This document shows positions 1-7,387 of a stretch of DNA of 26,845 nucleotides, one piece after another. Source of the DNA: an uncultured Eubacteriales bacterium (GTDB lineage: Bacteria > Bacillota > Clostridia > Oscillospirales > Oscillospiraceae); the NCBI GenBank assembly GCA_900550585.1, contig URST01000018.1, positions 1 to 26,845 on the forward strand, given 5' to 3'. Below the pieces are notes generated by a model. That model searched no databases. It was not told the DNA's origin and saw nothing but the letters and a program-made list of their open reading frames with translations. The number at the start of each line of letters is the position of its first letter. Positions within the stretch are counted from its first letter, which is position 1. A program made the translations under genes and the position numbers.

Positions 1-698
1 TGAACCGCACCCGCATGGGCACCAAGATGGGCATGGTGGCGCCCACCATGTACGCCGACTACGCCGTGCTGATCCCCGAGCTGCTGGAGGGCCTGCCCCT
101 GAAAGTGTTTGCCACCAGCTCCATCGACGCGCTGGTCCATGCGGTGGAGTCCGCTCTGTCCCCCAAGGCCACGGACTATACGAAAATGTTCAGCTATAAG
201 GCCATCGAGATGATCATACGCGGCTATCAGCACATCGCTGCCAACGGCGCGGACAGCCGCAAGGCGCTGATGGACGGGTTCCTCACCGCCTCCAACTTCG
301 CCGGCCTGGCCTTCGGCACCGCCGGCTGCGGCACGGTGCACGCCATGGCCTATCCGCTGGGCGGCCAGTACCATGTGGCCCACGGCGAGAGCAACTACGC
401 CATCTTCACCGGCGTGATGAAGGAGTACATGCGCCACAAGGCGGACGGCGAGATCGCCGTGATGAACAGCTATCTGGCGGACCTGCTGGGCTGCGGCACG
501 GATGTGGTCTATGAGAAGCTGGAGGAGCTGCTGAACAAGGTGCTGCCCAAGAAGGCACTGCGGGAGTACGGCACGAAGCAGGAAGAACTGCCGGAGTGGG
601 CCAAGTCCGTCATCGACAACCAGCAGCGCCTGCTGCGCAACAGCTTTATCCCCATGACCGAGGAACTGGTCCTGAAGATCTATCAGGATCTCTATTGA
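1..698 (+). CDS. 4-hydroxybutyrate dehydrogenase, iron-containing alcohol dehydrogenase family (5' truncated)
   Basis: The open frame enters from the left edge (first full codon at base 3) and stops with TGA at 696-698, so roughly the C-terminal 230 residues are present. The family's metal-binding residues are visible: Asp and His in SIDALVHAVES, His in CGTVHAMAYPLG and His in QYHVAHGESN. In family III iron-dependent alcohol dehydrogenases these hold Fe2+ or Zn2+. The family reduces succinate semialdehyde to 4-hydroxybutyrate with NAD(P)H. That substrate is inferred from the neighbours, because 4-hydroxybutyryl-CoA dehydratase follows after 21 bases and a CoA-transferase lies further on. Together they suggest the succinate or 4-aminobutyrate route to crotonyl-CoA and butyrate in the cytoplasm. 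The protein family is clear; another short-chain alcohol substrate cannot be excluded from the sequence alone. Confidence 0.88.
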   Translation, partial: NRTRMGTKMGMVAPTMYADYAVLIPELLEGLPLKVFATSSIDALVHAVESALSPKATDYTKMFSYKAIEMIIRGYQHIAANGADSRKALMDGFLTASNFAGLAFGTAGCGTVHAMAYPLGGQYHVAHGESNYAIFTGVMKEYMRHKADGEIAVMNSYLADLLGCGTDVVYEKLEELLNKVLPKKALREYGTKQEELPEWAKSVIDNQQRLLRNSFIPMTEELVLKIYQDLY

Positions 699-719
699 TT
701 ATAAAAGGAGGAAATCATC

Positions 720-2171
720 ATGGCACTTATGACAGGCGAGCAGTATATCGAATCCATCAAGAAGATCAATATGCAGGTCTACATGTTCGGCAAGAAGATC
801 GAGGATCCCACCGAGGACCCCATCCTGCGTCCGTCCCTGAACTCTGTCCGCATGACCTATGATCTGGCGCAGATGCCGGAGTATCAGGATCTGATGACCG
901 TGATCTCCCCCTATACCGGAGAGCGGGTCAACCGTTTTACACATATCCATCAGTCCACCGACGACCTGCGCAACAAGGTGAAGATGCAGCGCCTGTGCGG
1001 CCAGATGACCGCCGCCTGCTTCCAGCGCTGCGTGGGTATGGACGCCTTCAACGCCGTGTTCTCCACCACCTATGAGGTCGACGAGAAGTACGGCACCCAC
1101 TACCATGAGAATTTCAAGAAGTTCATGACCTACTGTCAGGAGAAGGACCTGACCATCGACGGCGCCATGACCGACCCCAAGGGCGACCGCAGCAAGGCCC
1201 CTCACGCGCAGGATGACCCCGACCTGTTCCTGCGGGTGGTGGAGCGCCGTCCCGACGGCATCGTGGTCCGCGGCGCCAAGGCGCACCAGACCGGCATCCT
1301 GAACTCTCACGAGGTCATCGTGATGCCCACCATCGCCATGAGCCCCGAGGACAAGGACTATGCCGTTTCCTTCGCCGTCCCGCTGGACGCTCCCGGCCTG
1401 TTCCTGATCGTGGGCCGTCAGAGCTGCGATACCCGCAAGCTGGAAAACACCGAGATGGACGTGGGCAACGCCGAGTTCGGCGGTGTGGAGGCCCTGACGG
1501 TGTTCGACGACGTGTTCGTTCCCAATGACCGCATCTTCCTCAACGGCGAGACGGAGTTCGCCGGCATGCTGGTGGAGCGCTTCGCCGGTTATCACCGCCA
1601 GAGCTACGGCGGCTGTAAGGTGGGCGTGGGCGACGTGCTGATCGGCGCGGCCGCCGTGGCCGCCGACTACAACGGCGCTGCCAAGGCCAGCCACATCAAG
1701 GACAAGCTCATCGAGATGACCCATCTCAACGAGACGCTGTACTGCTGCGGCATCGCCTGCTCCTCCGAGGGCCATCCCACCAAGAGCGGCAACTACATGA
1801 TCGACCTGCTGCTGGCCAATGTGTGCAAGCAGAACGTGACCCGCTTCCCCTATGAGATCACCCGCCTGGCAGAGGATATCGCGGGCGGCCTGGTGGTCAC
1901 CGCACCCTCCGAGGCGGATCTGCGCGACCCGAAGATCGGGCCGTATGTGGACAAGTATTTCAAGGGCGTGGGCACCGTGTCCACGGAGAACCGCCTGCGC
2001 ATCCTGCGGCTCATCGAGAACCTGTGCCTGGGCACCGCGGCGGTGGGCTACCGCACCGAGTCCATGCACGGCGCCGGCTCTCCCCAGGCCCAGCGCATCA
2101 TGATCTCCCGTCAGGGCAATCTGGCGCACAAGAAGGAGCTGGCCAAGAAGATCGCGCACATCAGCGAGTAA
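720..2171 (+). CDS. abfD: 4-hydroxybutyryl-CoA dehydratase / vinylacetyl-CoA delta-isomerase
   Basis: This 483-residue protein has the length usual for AbfD. The enzyme removes water from 4-hydroxybutyryl-CoA by a flavin radical mechanism to give crotonyl-CoA, and can isomerise vinylacetyl-CoA. The [4Fe-4S] ligands expected from the Clostridium aminobutyricum enzyme (C99, C103, H292, C299) are found as C100 and C104 in CGQMTAACFQRC, H292 in YHRQSYGGC, and C299. The body resembles an acyl-CoA dehydrogenase fold, with the flavin-type stretch GAKAHQTGILNSHE. The start has a strong ribosome site (AAAGGAGG, 704-711) and follows the dehydrogenase gene directly. The oxygen-sensitive cluster implies an anaerobe. 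It acts between the CoA-transferase (2791-4104) and crotonyl-CoA reduction, whose genes are not in the window. Confidence 0.95.
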   Translation: MALMTGEQYIESIKKINMQVYMFGKKIEDPTEDPILRPSLNSVRMTYDLAQMPEYQDLMTVISPYTGERVNRFTHIHQSTDDLRNKVKMQRLCGQMTAACFQRCVGMDAFNAVFSTTYEVDEKYGTHYHENFKKFMTYCQEKDLTIDGAMTDPKGDRSKAPHAQDDPDLFLRVVERRPDGIVVRGAKAHQTGILNSHEVIVMPTIAMSPEDKDYAVSFAVPLDAPGLFLIVGRQSCDTRKLENTEMDVGNAEFGGVEALTVFDDVFVPNDRIFLNGETEFAGMLVERFAGYHRQSYGGCKVGVGDVLIGAAAVAADYNGAAKASHIKDKLIEMTHLNETLYCCGIACSSEGHPTKSGNYMIDLLLANVCKQNVTRFPYEITRLAEDIAGGLVVTAPSEADLRDPKIGPYVDKYFKGVGTVSTENRLRILRLIENLCLGTAAVGYRTESMHGAGSPQAQRIMISRQGNLAHKKELAKKIAHISE

Positions 2172-2183
2172 ACACAACGTACC

Positions 2184-2219
2184 GCGCCCGGGCCGGACGG
2201 TTCCGTCCGGCCCGGCGCA
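2184..2219 (+). other. Strong intercistronic stem-loop between abfD and the NifU-like gene
   Basis: Bases 2188-2200 and 2203-2215 are perfect inverted repeats of 13 bases around TT. A further GCG/CGC pairing (2184-2186 with 2216-2218) is possible after a one-base bulge. No T-run follows, so a simple intrinsic terminator is unlikely. It could protect the abfD message or partly reduce downstream expression. The next gene has no convincing ribosome site just after the hairpin. Confidence 0.7.
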
Positions 2220-2231
2220 GAACACAGAACG

Positions 2232-2516
2232 ATGGAAAATTTGCAGGCAAAGATCGAGTCAGTCATAGATGAAAAGCTGCGTCCCCAGCTGCTGCTCCAC
2301 GGCGGCGGCATGGAGACGGTGCGCCTGGAGGGCGACCGGTATGTGTTCCGGCTCACCGGCCAGTGCGCCGGCTGTCCCAGTGCGTATCTCACCACGGAGG
2401 AGGTCATCCGCAGCACGCTGCTGGCGGAGGTGCCGGAGCTGCGTGAGGTGGTGCTGGAGCAGCAGGTCAGCGACGAACTGCTGGCGCAGGCCAGAAGGCT
2501 GCTGCACCATGTGTAA
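2232..2516 (+). CDS. Stand-alone NifU C-terminal-like Fe-S carrier protein
   Basis: This 94-residue protein consists of one NifU_C-type domain. The signature is LTGQCAGCPSAYLT with the CxxC pair at about residues 44-47, which in the family bridges a transferable [4Fe-4S] cluster between two subunits. An amphipathic N-terminal helix precedes it. There is no NifU scaffold domain. Its place between abfD and the CoA-transferase suggests it may deliver clusters to the 4-hydroxybutyryl-CoA dehydratase; this is inference. The upstream region (CAGAACACAGAACG) lacks a clear Shine-Dalgarno, so translation may be weak or coupled. Its TAA overlaps the next possible start by eight bases (2509-2516). Confidence 0.85.
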   Translation: MENLQAKIESVIDEKLRPQLLLHGGGMETVRLEGDRYVFRLTGQCAGCPSAYLTTEEVIRSTLLAEVPELREVVLEQQVSDELLAQARRLLHHV

Positions 2517-2790
2517 GCGGATCGCGGTATACTACTGCGGCGGCTGCAACCCCCGCTATGACCGGGTGCGCGCGGTGAGAGAGCTGCGGGAGCGTTTCCC
2601 GCGGCTGACATTCACGCTGCCGGACGAGGGAACGCCGGATGGCTGCCTGGCCGTGTGCGGCTGCACCGCCGGCTGCGCCCGGAGCCGCCTGCCGCAGGGG
2701 GCCCCTGCGTATGTGCTGCGAAGCGGCGAGGACCTGACAGCGGCGGGGCAATGGCTGCGAAGCATAGAGACGACAGAAGGAGACGAACAT
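2509..2790 (+). CDS. Cysteine-rich CGGCNP-type segment, in frame with the downstream CoA-transferase
   Basis: From the ATG at 2509, which overlaps the end of the NifU-like gene, 94 codons run without a stop straight into the CoA-transferase start at 2791. The segment is a coherent small domain: a hydrophobic start, then YYCGGCNPRYDRVRAV (C10, C13), and a second cluster GCLAVCGCTAGC (C46, C50, C52, C56). Such spacing suggests metal or Fe-S binding. I recognise the CGGCNPxYDR pattern as that of small uncharacterised proteins but know no function. It may be made as an N-terminal domain of a 531-residue fusion, or a separate protein may have lost its stop. The internal ribosome site before 2791 argues that the transferase can also be made alone. 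Confidence 0.6.
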
Positions 2791-4104
2791 ATGAGCTGGA
2801 AAGAGCATTACCGGTCCCGCCTGACCACGGCGGAGGAGGCCGTTACCCATATCAAGTCCGGCGACCGCGTGGTACTGGGCCACGCCGCCGGCGAGCCGAC
2901 ATGGCTCACCGACGCCATGGTGCGCAATGCCGCGGCTTACCGCGGCGTGGAGATCGACCACATGCTGGTGCTGGGCGCGTGCGCCTACTGCCAGCCGGAA
3001 TATGCGGAGAACTTCCGCCACAACGCGCTGTTTGTCAGCCCGCCGGCCCGCAAGGCGGTGGAAAGCGGTCTGGCCGACTTTACGCCTACCTTTTTCTATC
3101 GGGCGCCGCAGCTTTTTGAGACCACGCTGCCGGTAGACGTGGCGCTGATACAGGTCACACCGCCGGACGAGAACGGCATGTGCTCGCTGGGCATCTCTGT
3201 GGACTACACGCTGGCGGCGGTGAAAAACGCCAAGACCGTCATCGCCCAGGTCAACAGCCGTATGCCCCGCACCTGCGGCGGCGGCAGCATCTCCGTGGAG
3301 GAGATCGATGTCTTTGTCGAGCACGATGCGCCCATACTAGAGCTGACGCCGCCGGTGATCGGCCCTGTGGAGGAGGCCATCGGCAGGAACTGCGCTTCCC
3401 TCATCAACGACGGCGACACCCTGCAGCTGGGCATCGGCGCCATTCCCGACGCGGTGCTGTCCTCCCTGTACCACAAGCGCGATCTGGGCATCCACTCTGA
3501 GATGTTCTCCGACGGCGTGGTGGAGCTGATGGAGCGCGGCGTCATCAACAACAGCAGAAAAACGCTGCACCGCGGTGTCAGCGTCGCCAATTTCCTCATG
3601 GGCACCCAGCGGCTGTATGACTTTGTCAACAACAATCCGCAGGTGGAGGTGTACCCGGTGGAGTATGTCAACGACCCGGTGGTCATTGCACAGAACGACA
3701 ACATGGTGTGCATCAATTCCTGCGTGCAGGTGGATCTCATGGGACAGGTGTCCTCCGAGAGCGTGGGCCTGCGCCAGATCTCCGGCGTAGGCGGGCAGGT
3801 GGACTTCGTCCGCGGCGCGGCTATGAGCAAAAACGGCCGCTCCATCATGGCCATGCCCTCCACCGTCAAGGGGAAGGCATCCAAGATCGTTCCGGTGCTG
3901 GACGAGGGCAGCGCCGTCACCACCTCCCGCAACGACGTGGACTATGTGGTCACGGAGTACGGTGTGGCGCACCTAACCGGCAAGACCCTGCGCCAGCGGG
4001 CGCAGGCCCTCATTGCCATCGCGCATCCCGATTTCCGCCAGGAGCTCATGGAGGCCTACGAAAACCGTTTCCATGAAGCATATCCCACCGGGACCAACGC
4101 GTGA
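2791..4104 (+). CDS. 4-hydroxybutyrate CoA-transferase (acetyl-CoA hydrolase/transferase family)
   Basis: This 437-residue protein moves CoA from acetyl-CoA or butyryl-CoA to 4-hydroxybutyrate, feeding AbfD. The start at 2791 (MSWKEHYRSR) is chosen because GAAGGAG lies eight bases upstream and the length then matches AbfT/Cat2-type enzymes. The catalytic glutamate is E237 in HSEMFSDGVVEL, close to E238 of the studied enzyme. The glycine-rich CoA-binding stretch QLGIGAIPDAVL precedes it, and GVGGQVDFVRGA and VTEYGVAHLTG are typical C-terminal elements. The frame is open upstream to 2509, so a longer fusion with the cysteine-rich segment is possible. Substrate assignment rests on family similarity and the adjacent dehydratase and dehydrogenase. 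Confidence 0.92.
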   Translation: MSWKEHYRSRLTTAEEAVTHIKSGDRVVLGHAAGEPTWLTDAMVRNAAAYRGVEIDHMLVLGACAYCQPEYAENFRHNALFVSPPARKAVESGLADFTPTFFYRAPQLFETTLPVDVALIQVTPPDENGMCSLGISVDYTLAAVKNAKTVIAQVNSRMPRTCGGGSISVEEIDVFVEHDAPILELTPPVIGPVEEAIGRNCASLINDGDTLQLGIGAIPDAVLSSLYHKRDLGIHSEMFSDGVVELMERGVINNSRKTLHRGVSVANFLMGTQRLYDFVNNNPQVEVYPVEYVNDPVVIAQNDNMVCINSCVQVDLMGQVSSESVGLRQISGVGGQVDFVRGAAMSKNGRSIMAMPSTVKGKASKIVPVLDEGSAVTTSRNDVDYVVTEYGVAHLTGKTLRQRAQALIAIAHPDFRQELMEAYENRFHEAYPTGTNA

Positions 4105-4121
4105 CCAACAGCATGCCACTG

Positions 4122-4163
4122 GCGGGGCGCCGGCGGTTCCTCCTTTCTCCGCGGGCGCCCCGC
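4122..4163 (+). other. GC-rich stem-loop after the CoA-transferase gene
   Basis: Bases 4122-4131 (GCGGGGCGCC) pair perfectly with 4154-4163 across a 22-base loop. The stem starts 17 bases after the CoA-transferase stop and precedes a pyrimidine-rich stretch. The real terminator appears to be the next hairpin at 4236, so this one may protect the 3' end or help termination. Confidence 0.55.
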
Positions 4164-4235
4164 GATCCGATAACATCTTTTCTTTTCTAACCTCACTCTC
4201 AACTTTTTCATTTTCTCCTCTCACAATGCGAAGGA

Positions 4236-4266
4236 CCCCGCCTTGTTTCCATAAGGCGGGGTTTTT
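4236..4266 (+). terminator. Intrinsic terminator of the 4-hydroxybutyrate cluster
   Basis: CCCCGCCTT (4236-4244) pairs with AAGGCGGGG (4253-4261) across an 8-base loop and is followed by TTTTT. This is a classic rho-independent terminator for the upstream operon. The transporter gene begins only 55 bases later and I see no good promoter in between, so some read-through may drive it. Confidence 0.9.
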
Positions 4267-4320
4267 CACCAGAAAACAGGGGCGGAGAACAGACGATGAA
4301 TGACACAGGGGGAACTGTGT

Positions 4321-5760
4321 ATGCTGAAAGCAAAAGGTCAAAACAACAAGATCATCCCGATCCTGCTGGGGATACTGATCTGCGGTGTGTTCTATTTCCT
4401 GCCTGTCCCGGAGGCGATGGAACGGTGCGCGGCGGAGGCGGGCTCCGACGGCCTTACCGCTATGCGCGTTCTGGGCGCGATCCTGCTGGCCATCGTGTGG
4501 TGGATCGGCGGTGTTTTCCCACATTGGGTGACGACGATCACCATGCTGCTGCTTTGGGTGGTGCTGGGACAGGTGCCGTTTCCGAAGGCGTTCTCATCCT
4601 ACACCAGCACGACGGTATGGCTCGTCATCGGCGCGTTCTGCCTGGCGGCCGCCGTCACAAAAACGGGACTTTTCCACCGGATCACCCTGGGCATGATCCG
4701 CGTATTCTCACCGAATTTCGCGGGGCAGACGCTGGCGCTGCTGGTGGTGGGCACACTGTGCGCGCCCCTGATCCCCAGCGCGGCGGCTAAGGCGGTGCTG
4801 GGCGCGACGCTGGCGCAGAAAACAGCGGACGCCATGCTGTACCCCGCGAGGAGCCGGGAACGCTGCGGCCTCTTTATGGCGGCGTTTATCGGCTTCTGCA
4901 TCTCCACGCCGGCGTTTATGAGCGGCAGCGTCTTTACATACTCGATGTACGGCGCGCTGTCTCCCCAGAGCCAGGCGTCCATCTCGTGGCTCTCCTGGCT
5001 GGTGGCCATGCTGCCGTGGCTGCTGATGGTTCTGGCCGGCTCGTATGTCCTGATCATCCTGACGGCGTCGCCGCCGAAGGGCAGCGTCCGCATCACCCGC
5101 GAGTATGCGCGGGAGGAGTATGCCAAGCTGGGACAGATGCGCGGCGAGGAAAAGAAGGCGCTCTTTCTGCTGGTCGCCGCCGTTCTGCTGTGGGTGCTGC
5201 AGGACGTGGTACATATCGACGCCGCCGTCACGGCGATGGCTGCGGCCATCCTCTGCTTTGTGTGGCGGCTGCTGGAGGAGAAGGAGATCAGCACGGCGGT
5301 CCCCTGGGCGCTGGTGCTGCACATCGGCGGCGTCATCAATCTGGGTACGATCCTGCCCGCGGTAGGGCTGGACCGGTGGATCCAGGAGCTGGTGCTCCCG
5401 CTTTTCAGGAATATGTCCACGCCGGTGGAGGCCATCGCCGCCACATTCGTGCTGGTGCTGGCAGTCCGCGCGGTGATGGTCTCCCAGAACGCGGTGGTGG
5501 TCATGATGGTGGCGCTGCTATCTCCCGTGATGGCGGTGACAGGGGTGAGCGAATGGGGCATCGGTCTGGTCATCCTGGCCACCGGCTCCTGCTGGCTGCT
5601 GCCGTTCCAGAACACGGTGTTCATCTCGGCCATGGCCTGTACGGAGGGGACGCTGACCCACGGGCAGACGCTGAAGTACGCCGTCTTTTACGAGCTGTGC
5701 TCCCTGTTCGCGTTTCTGATCTCCATTCCCTACTGGCGCTGGCTGGGCATTGTCACCTGA
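4321..5760 (+). CDS. DASS (SLC13-like) anion transporter
   Basis: This protein of about 479 residues has some eleven to twelve hydrophobic segments and belongs to the divalent anion:sodium symporter group, which takes up dicarboxylates, citrate or sulfate across the membrane. I chose ATG 4321 (MLKAKGQNNK) because AGGGGG lies nine bases upstream; ATG 4300 in the same frame would add seven residues. The two re-entrant hairpins should carry Ser-Asn-Thr motifs. Here the corresponding stretches read LIPSAAAKAVLG and MVSQNAVVVMM, so the classical motif is altered. It lies just after the 4-hydroxybutyrate cluster, which makes succinate or another C4 acid a plausible substrate, but this is inference. 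It may have its own weak promoter or rely on terminator read-through. Confidence 0.82.
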   Translation: MLKAKGQNNKIIPILLGILICGVFYFLPVPEAMERCAAEAGSDGLTAMRVLGAILLAIVWWIGGVFPHWVTTITMLLLWVVLGQVPFPKAFSSYTSTTVWLVIGAFCLAAAVTKTGLFHRITLGMIRVFSPNFAGQTLALLVVGTLCAPLIPSAAAKAVLGATLAQKTADAMLYPARSRERCGLFMAAFIGFCISTPAFMSGSVFTYSMYGALSPQSQASISWLSWLVAMLPWLLMVLAGSYVLIILTASPPKGSVRITREYAREEYAKLGQMRGEEKKALFLLVAAVLLWVLQDVVHIDAAVTAMAAAILCFVWRLLEEKEISTAVPWALVLHIGGVINLGTILPAVGLDRWIQELVLPLFRNMSTPVEAIAATFVLVLAVRAVMVSQNAVVVMMVALLSPVMAVTGVSEWGIGLVILATGSCWLLPFQNTVFISAMACTEGTLTHGQTLKYAVFYELCSLFAFLISIPYWRWLGIVT

Positions 5761-5780
5761 CGCGCCGGAAAAAGCATAAC

Positions 5781-5822
5781 AAAACAGCGGCACGGGCCAC
5801 AGGTGGCCCGTGCCGCTGTTTT
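5781..5822. terminator. Bidirectional terminator between convergent transporter and rpoN genes
   Basis: A perfect 19-base inverted repeat (5781-5799 with 5804-5822) has a four-base loop. It carries AAAA at its left end and TTTT at its right end, so it gives a U-tract on either strand. It lies 20 bases after the plus-strand transporter stop and four bases from the minus-strand rpoN stop. Confidence 0.93.
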
Positions 5823-5826
5823 GTCG

Positions 5827-7173
5827 TTATTTCGGGGCTTTCCGCTTCTGCGTGCCGGGGATGCCCAGCTGGCTGCGGTAGGACGCCACGGTCCTCCGCG
5901 ACAGCAGCACGCCCATGCCCTGCAATGCCTCGGAGATGGCCTGATCGGAGAGGGGCGCGGTCTTGTCCTCGGCGTCGATGATCCGCTTGACCTGCATTTT
6001 GGCATACGCGGCGGAGACAGTCGTGCCGTTGGATGTCTCCAGCTTTGTGGAAAACAGGCTGCGCAGCAGGATGACCTTTGTATCCAGCAGGATGTACTTT
6101 TCCCGGATGGCGCGGCTGACGGTGGAGACATTGACGTGGAGCGCCTGCGCAAGGTCGCTCATCGTCATGGGCTGCAGCGGCTGCCCGGAGAGCAGGTACG
6201 GCCCCTGCATGCGCACGATATACTCGATGATCTGATGGATCAGCTGATCCCGGCTCTCCACGGCGGCGATCAGCTCCTCAGCCTCCCGCTTCTTCTGCTT
6301 GAGATAGTTCTGCGCCTCGCTGTACGCCGCGCTGCCGATCATGGACAGGTATCCCTGATCGCAGGAGAGGCGGCGCCACCTGCGGGAGTACAGCTCCACA
6401 GAGAGCTTTCCGCCGTCGCGGTGAATGATGGCCTCCGGAACGGTATACGGCTGCGGCGCCTGGGTCGCAAAGCCGTTGCTGGGGATGGGGTTGAGGGAGC
6501 GGACGACCTCAGCCGCCGCCTTCACGTCTTTTTCCGGCAGCTCCAGCAGCGTGGAGAGACCCTTATAATCCTTTTGCGCCAGCAGAGGGAGCCCGTAGCG
6601 TATGAGATGCACGGTGGTGGCGGAGAAGCGGGATGTCTGCGCCAGCTGGAGCAGCAGGCACTCGGTCAGGTCCCGCGCGCCGATCCCGGGCGGGTCCAGC
6701 GTCTGGATCACGAACAGCGCCTGCTCCAGGTCGAAAAGCGGACAGCCGCATTCCCTGGCCAGCTCGTCCAGCGGACAGTCAAGATACCCGTCGGAATTGA
6801 GACAGTGGATGAGAAATACGCAGGCGGGATACAGCCGCTCGTCGAAGGACTTGATATTGGTCAGCTGCCAGATCAGGTAGTCGGAGAGCGTTCGGGAGGA
6901 GGCGATATTTTCAATGCCGTTCCAGTCCGCGTCCGGCGGGGCGGAGCCGCCGTACTCCTCGTGATAGGAGAAGGGGACAGGCGTCTCCGGCTTTTCCGCA
7001 GTCACCGGCGGGAAGGGCGTTGACTCATAGTCGATCAGGGGATTGGAAAGTGCCGCTTCGTGCAGAAATGAGTCCAGCTGCAGCGCTGAAAGCTGGAGAC
7101 AGCGCAGGTTCAGCTGTATCTGTGGGGATAACGTCAGTTTTTGCAGCTGCTTCAGCTCACTGCAAAGCTCCAT
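5827..7173 (-). CDS. rpoN: RNA polymerase sigma-54 factor
   Basis: This 448-residue protein directs RNA polymerase to -24/-12 promoters and depends on AAA+ activators. The N-terminal glutamine-rich activator region is visible (LKQLQKLTLSPQIQLNLRCLQL), followed by the core-binding domain. The C-terminal RpoN box is SRRTVASYRSQLGIPGTQKRK-like, close to the canonical ARRTVAKYRE, with an upstream helix-turn-helix (MSDLAQALHVNVSTVSRAIR). I chose ATG 7173 (MELCSEL) because AAAGGTGG sits seven bases before it; a GTG at 7191 in frame is less likely. The gene seems to be alone in its transcript. No sigma-54 activator gene is seen in the window. Length and motifs look complete. Confidence 0.95.
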   Translation of the reverse strand: MELCSELKQLQKLTLSPQIQLNLRCLQLSALQLDSFLHEAALSNPLIDYESTPFPPVTAEKPETPVPFSYHEEYGGSAPPDADWNGIENIASSRTLSDYLIWQLTNIKSFDERLYPACVFLIHCLNSDGYLDCPLDELARECGCPLFDLEQALFVIQTLDPPGIGARDLTECLLLQLAQTSRFSATTVHLIRYGLPLLAQKDYKGLSTLLELPEKDVKAAAEVVRSLNPIPSNGFATQAPQPYTVPEAIIHRDGGKLSVELYSRRWRRLSCDQGYLSMIGSAAYSEAQNYLKQKKREAEELIAAVESRDQLIHQIIEYIVRMQGPYLLSGQPLQPMTMSDLAQALHVNVSTVSRAIREKYILLDTKVILLRSLFSTKLETSNGTTVSAAYAKMQVKRIIDAEDKTAPLSDQAISEALQGMGVLLSRRTVASYRSQLGIPGTQKRKAPK

Positions 7174-7250
7174 GCCTACGCCACCTTTCACGCAAAATAA
7201 ACGGCTGCCGCCCGCGCTGCCGAAGCCGGGAGACCCGCTGGTTTTTATTC

Positions 7251-7256
7251 ATTATA
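7251..7256 (-). promoter_or_regulatory. Probable rpoN promoter, extended -10
   Basis: On the minus strand TGG TATAAT gives a perfect -10 with the TGn extension (ATTATA at 7251-7256 on the plus strand). The -35 about 17 bases upstream (TGGCTT) is poor, as is common for extended -10 promoters. It lies about 80 bases upstream of the rpoN start. Confidence 0.6.
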
Positions 7257-7300
7257 CCAGAAAAACCTCTGAGAAGCCAGTGCTATTTTTTCACATAAGA

Positions 7301-7328
7301 GAAAAGCCCGCGCTGAGGCGGGCTTTTC
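7301..7328 (-). terminator. Terminator downstream of the deaminase gene
   Basis: GAAAAGCCCGC (7301-7311) and its complement (7318-7328) form an 11-base stem with a six-base loop, with TTTTC at the end of the stem in both directions. It lies 60 bases beyond the deaminase stop on the minus strand and upstream of the rpoN promoter, isolating the two minus-strand genes. Confidence 0.82.
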
Positions 7329-7387
7329 CCTTAGGAAGGGGAACGGGGAATGAAAAAGTATAGGTAAGATCGTGGGGGGAGCGATCA

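Noticed and set aside
699..2225. Long minus-strand open frame opposite abfD
   Set aside because: It mirrors a strongly conserved gene on the other strand. Its product has a low-complexity Gly/His/Leu/Val composition, as expected of antisense frames in GC-rich DNA.
4105..4320. Search for a promoter of the DASS transporter
   Set aside because: The stretch has two hairpins and pyrimidine-rich DNA but no acceptable -35/-10 pair, so none is called.
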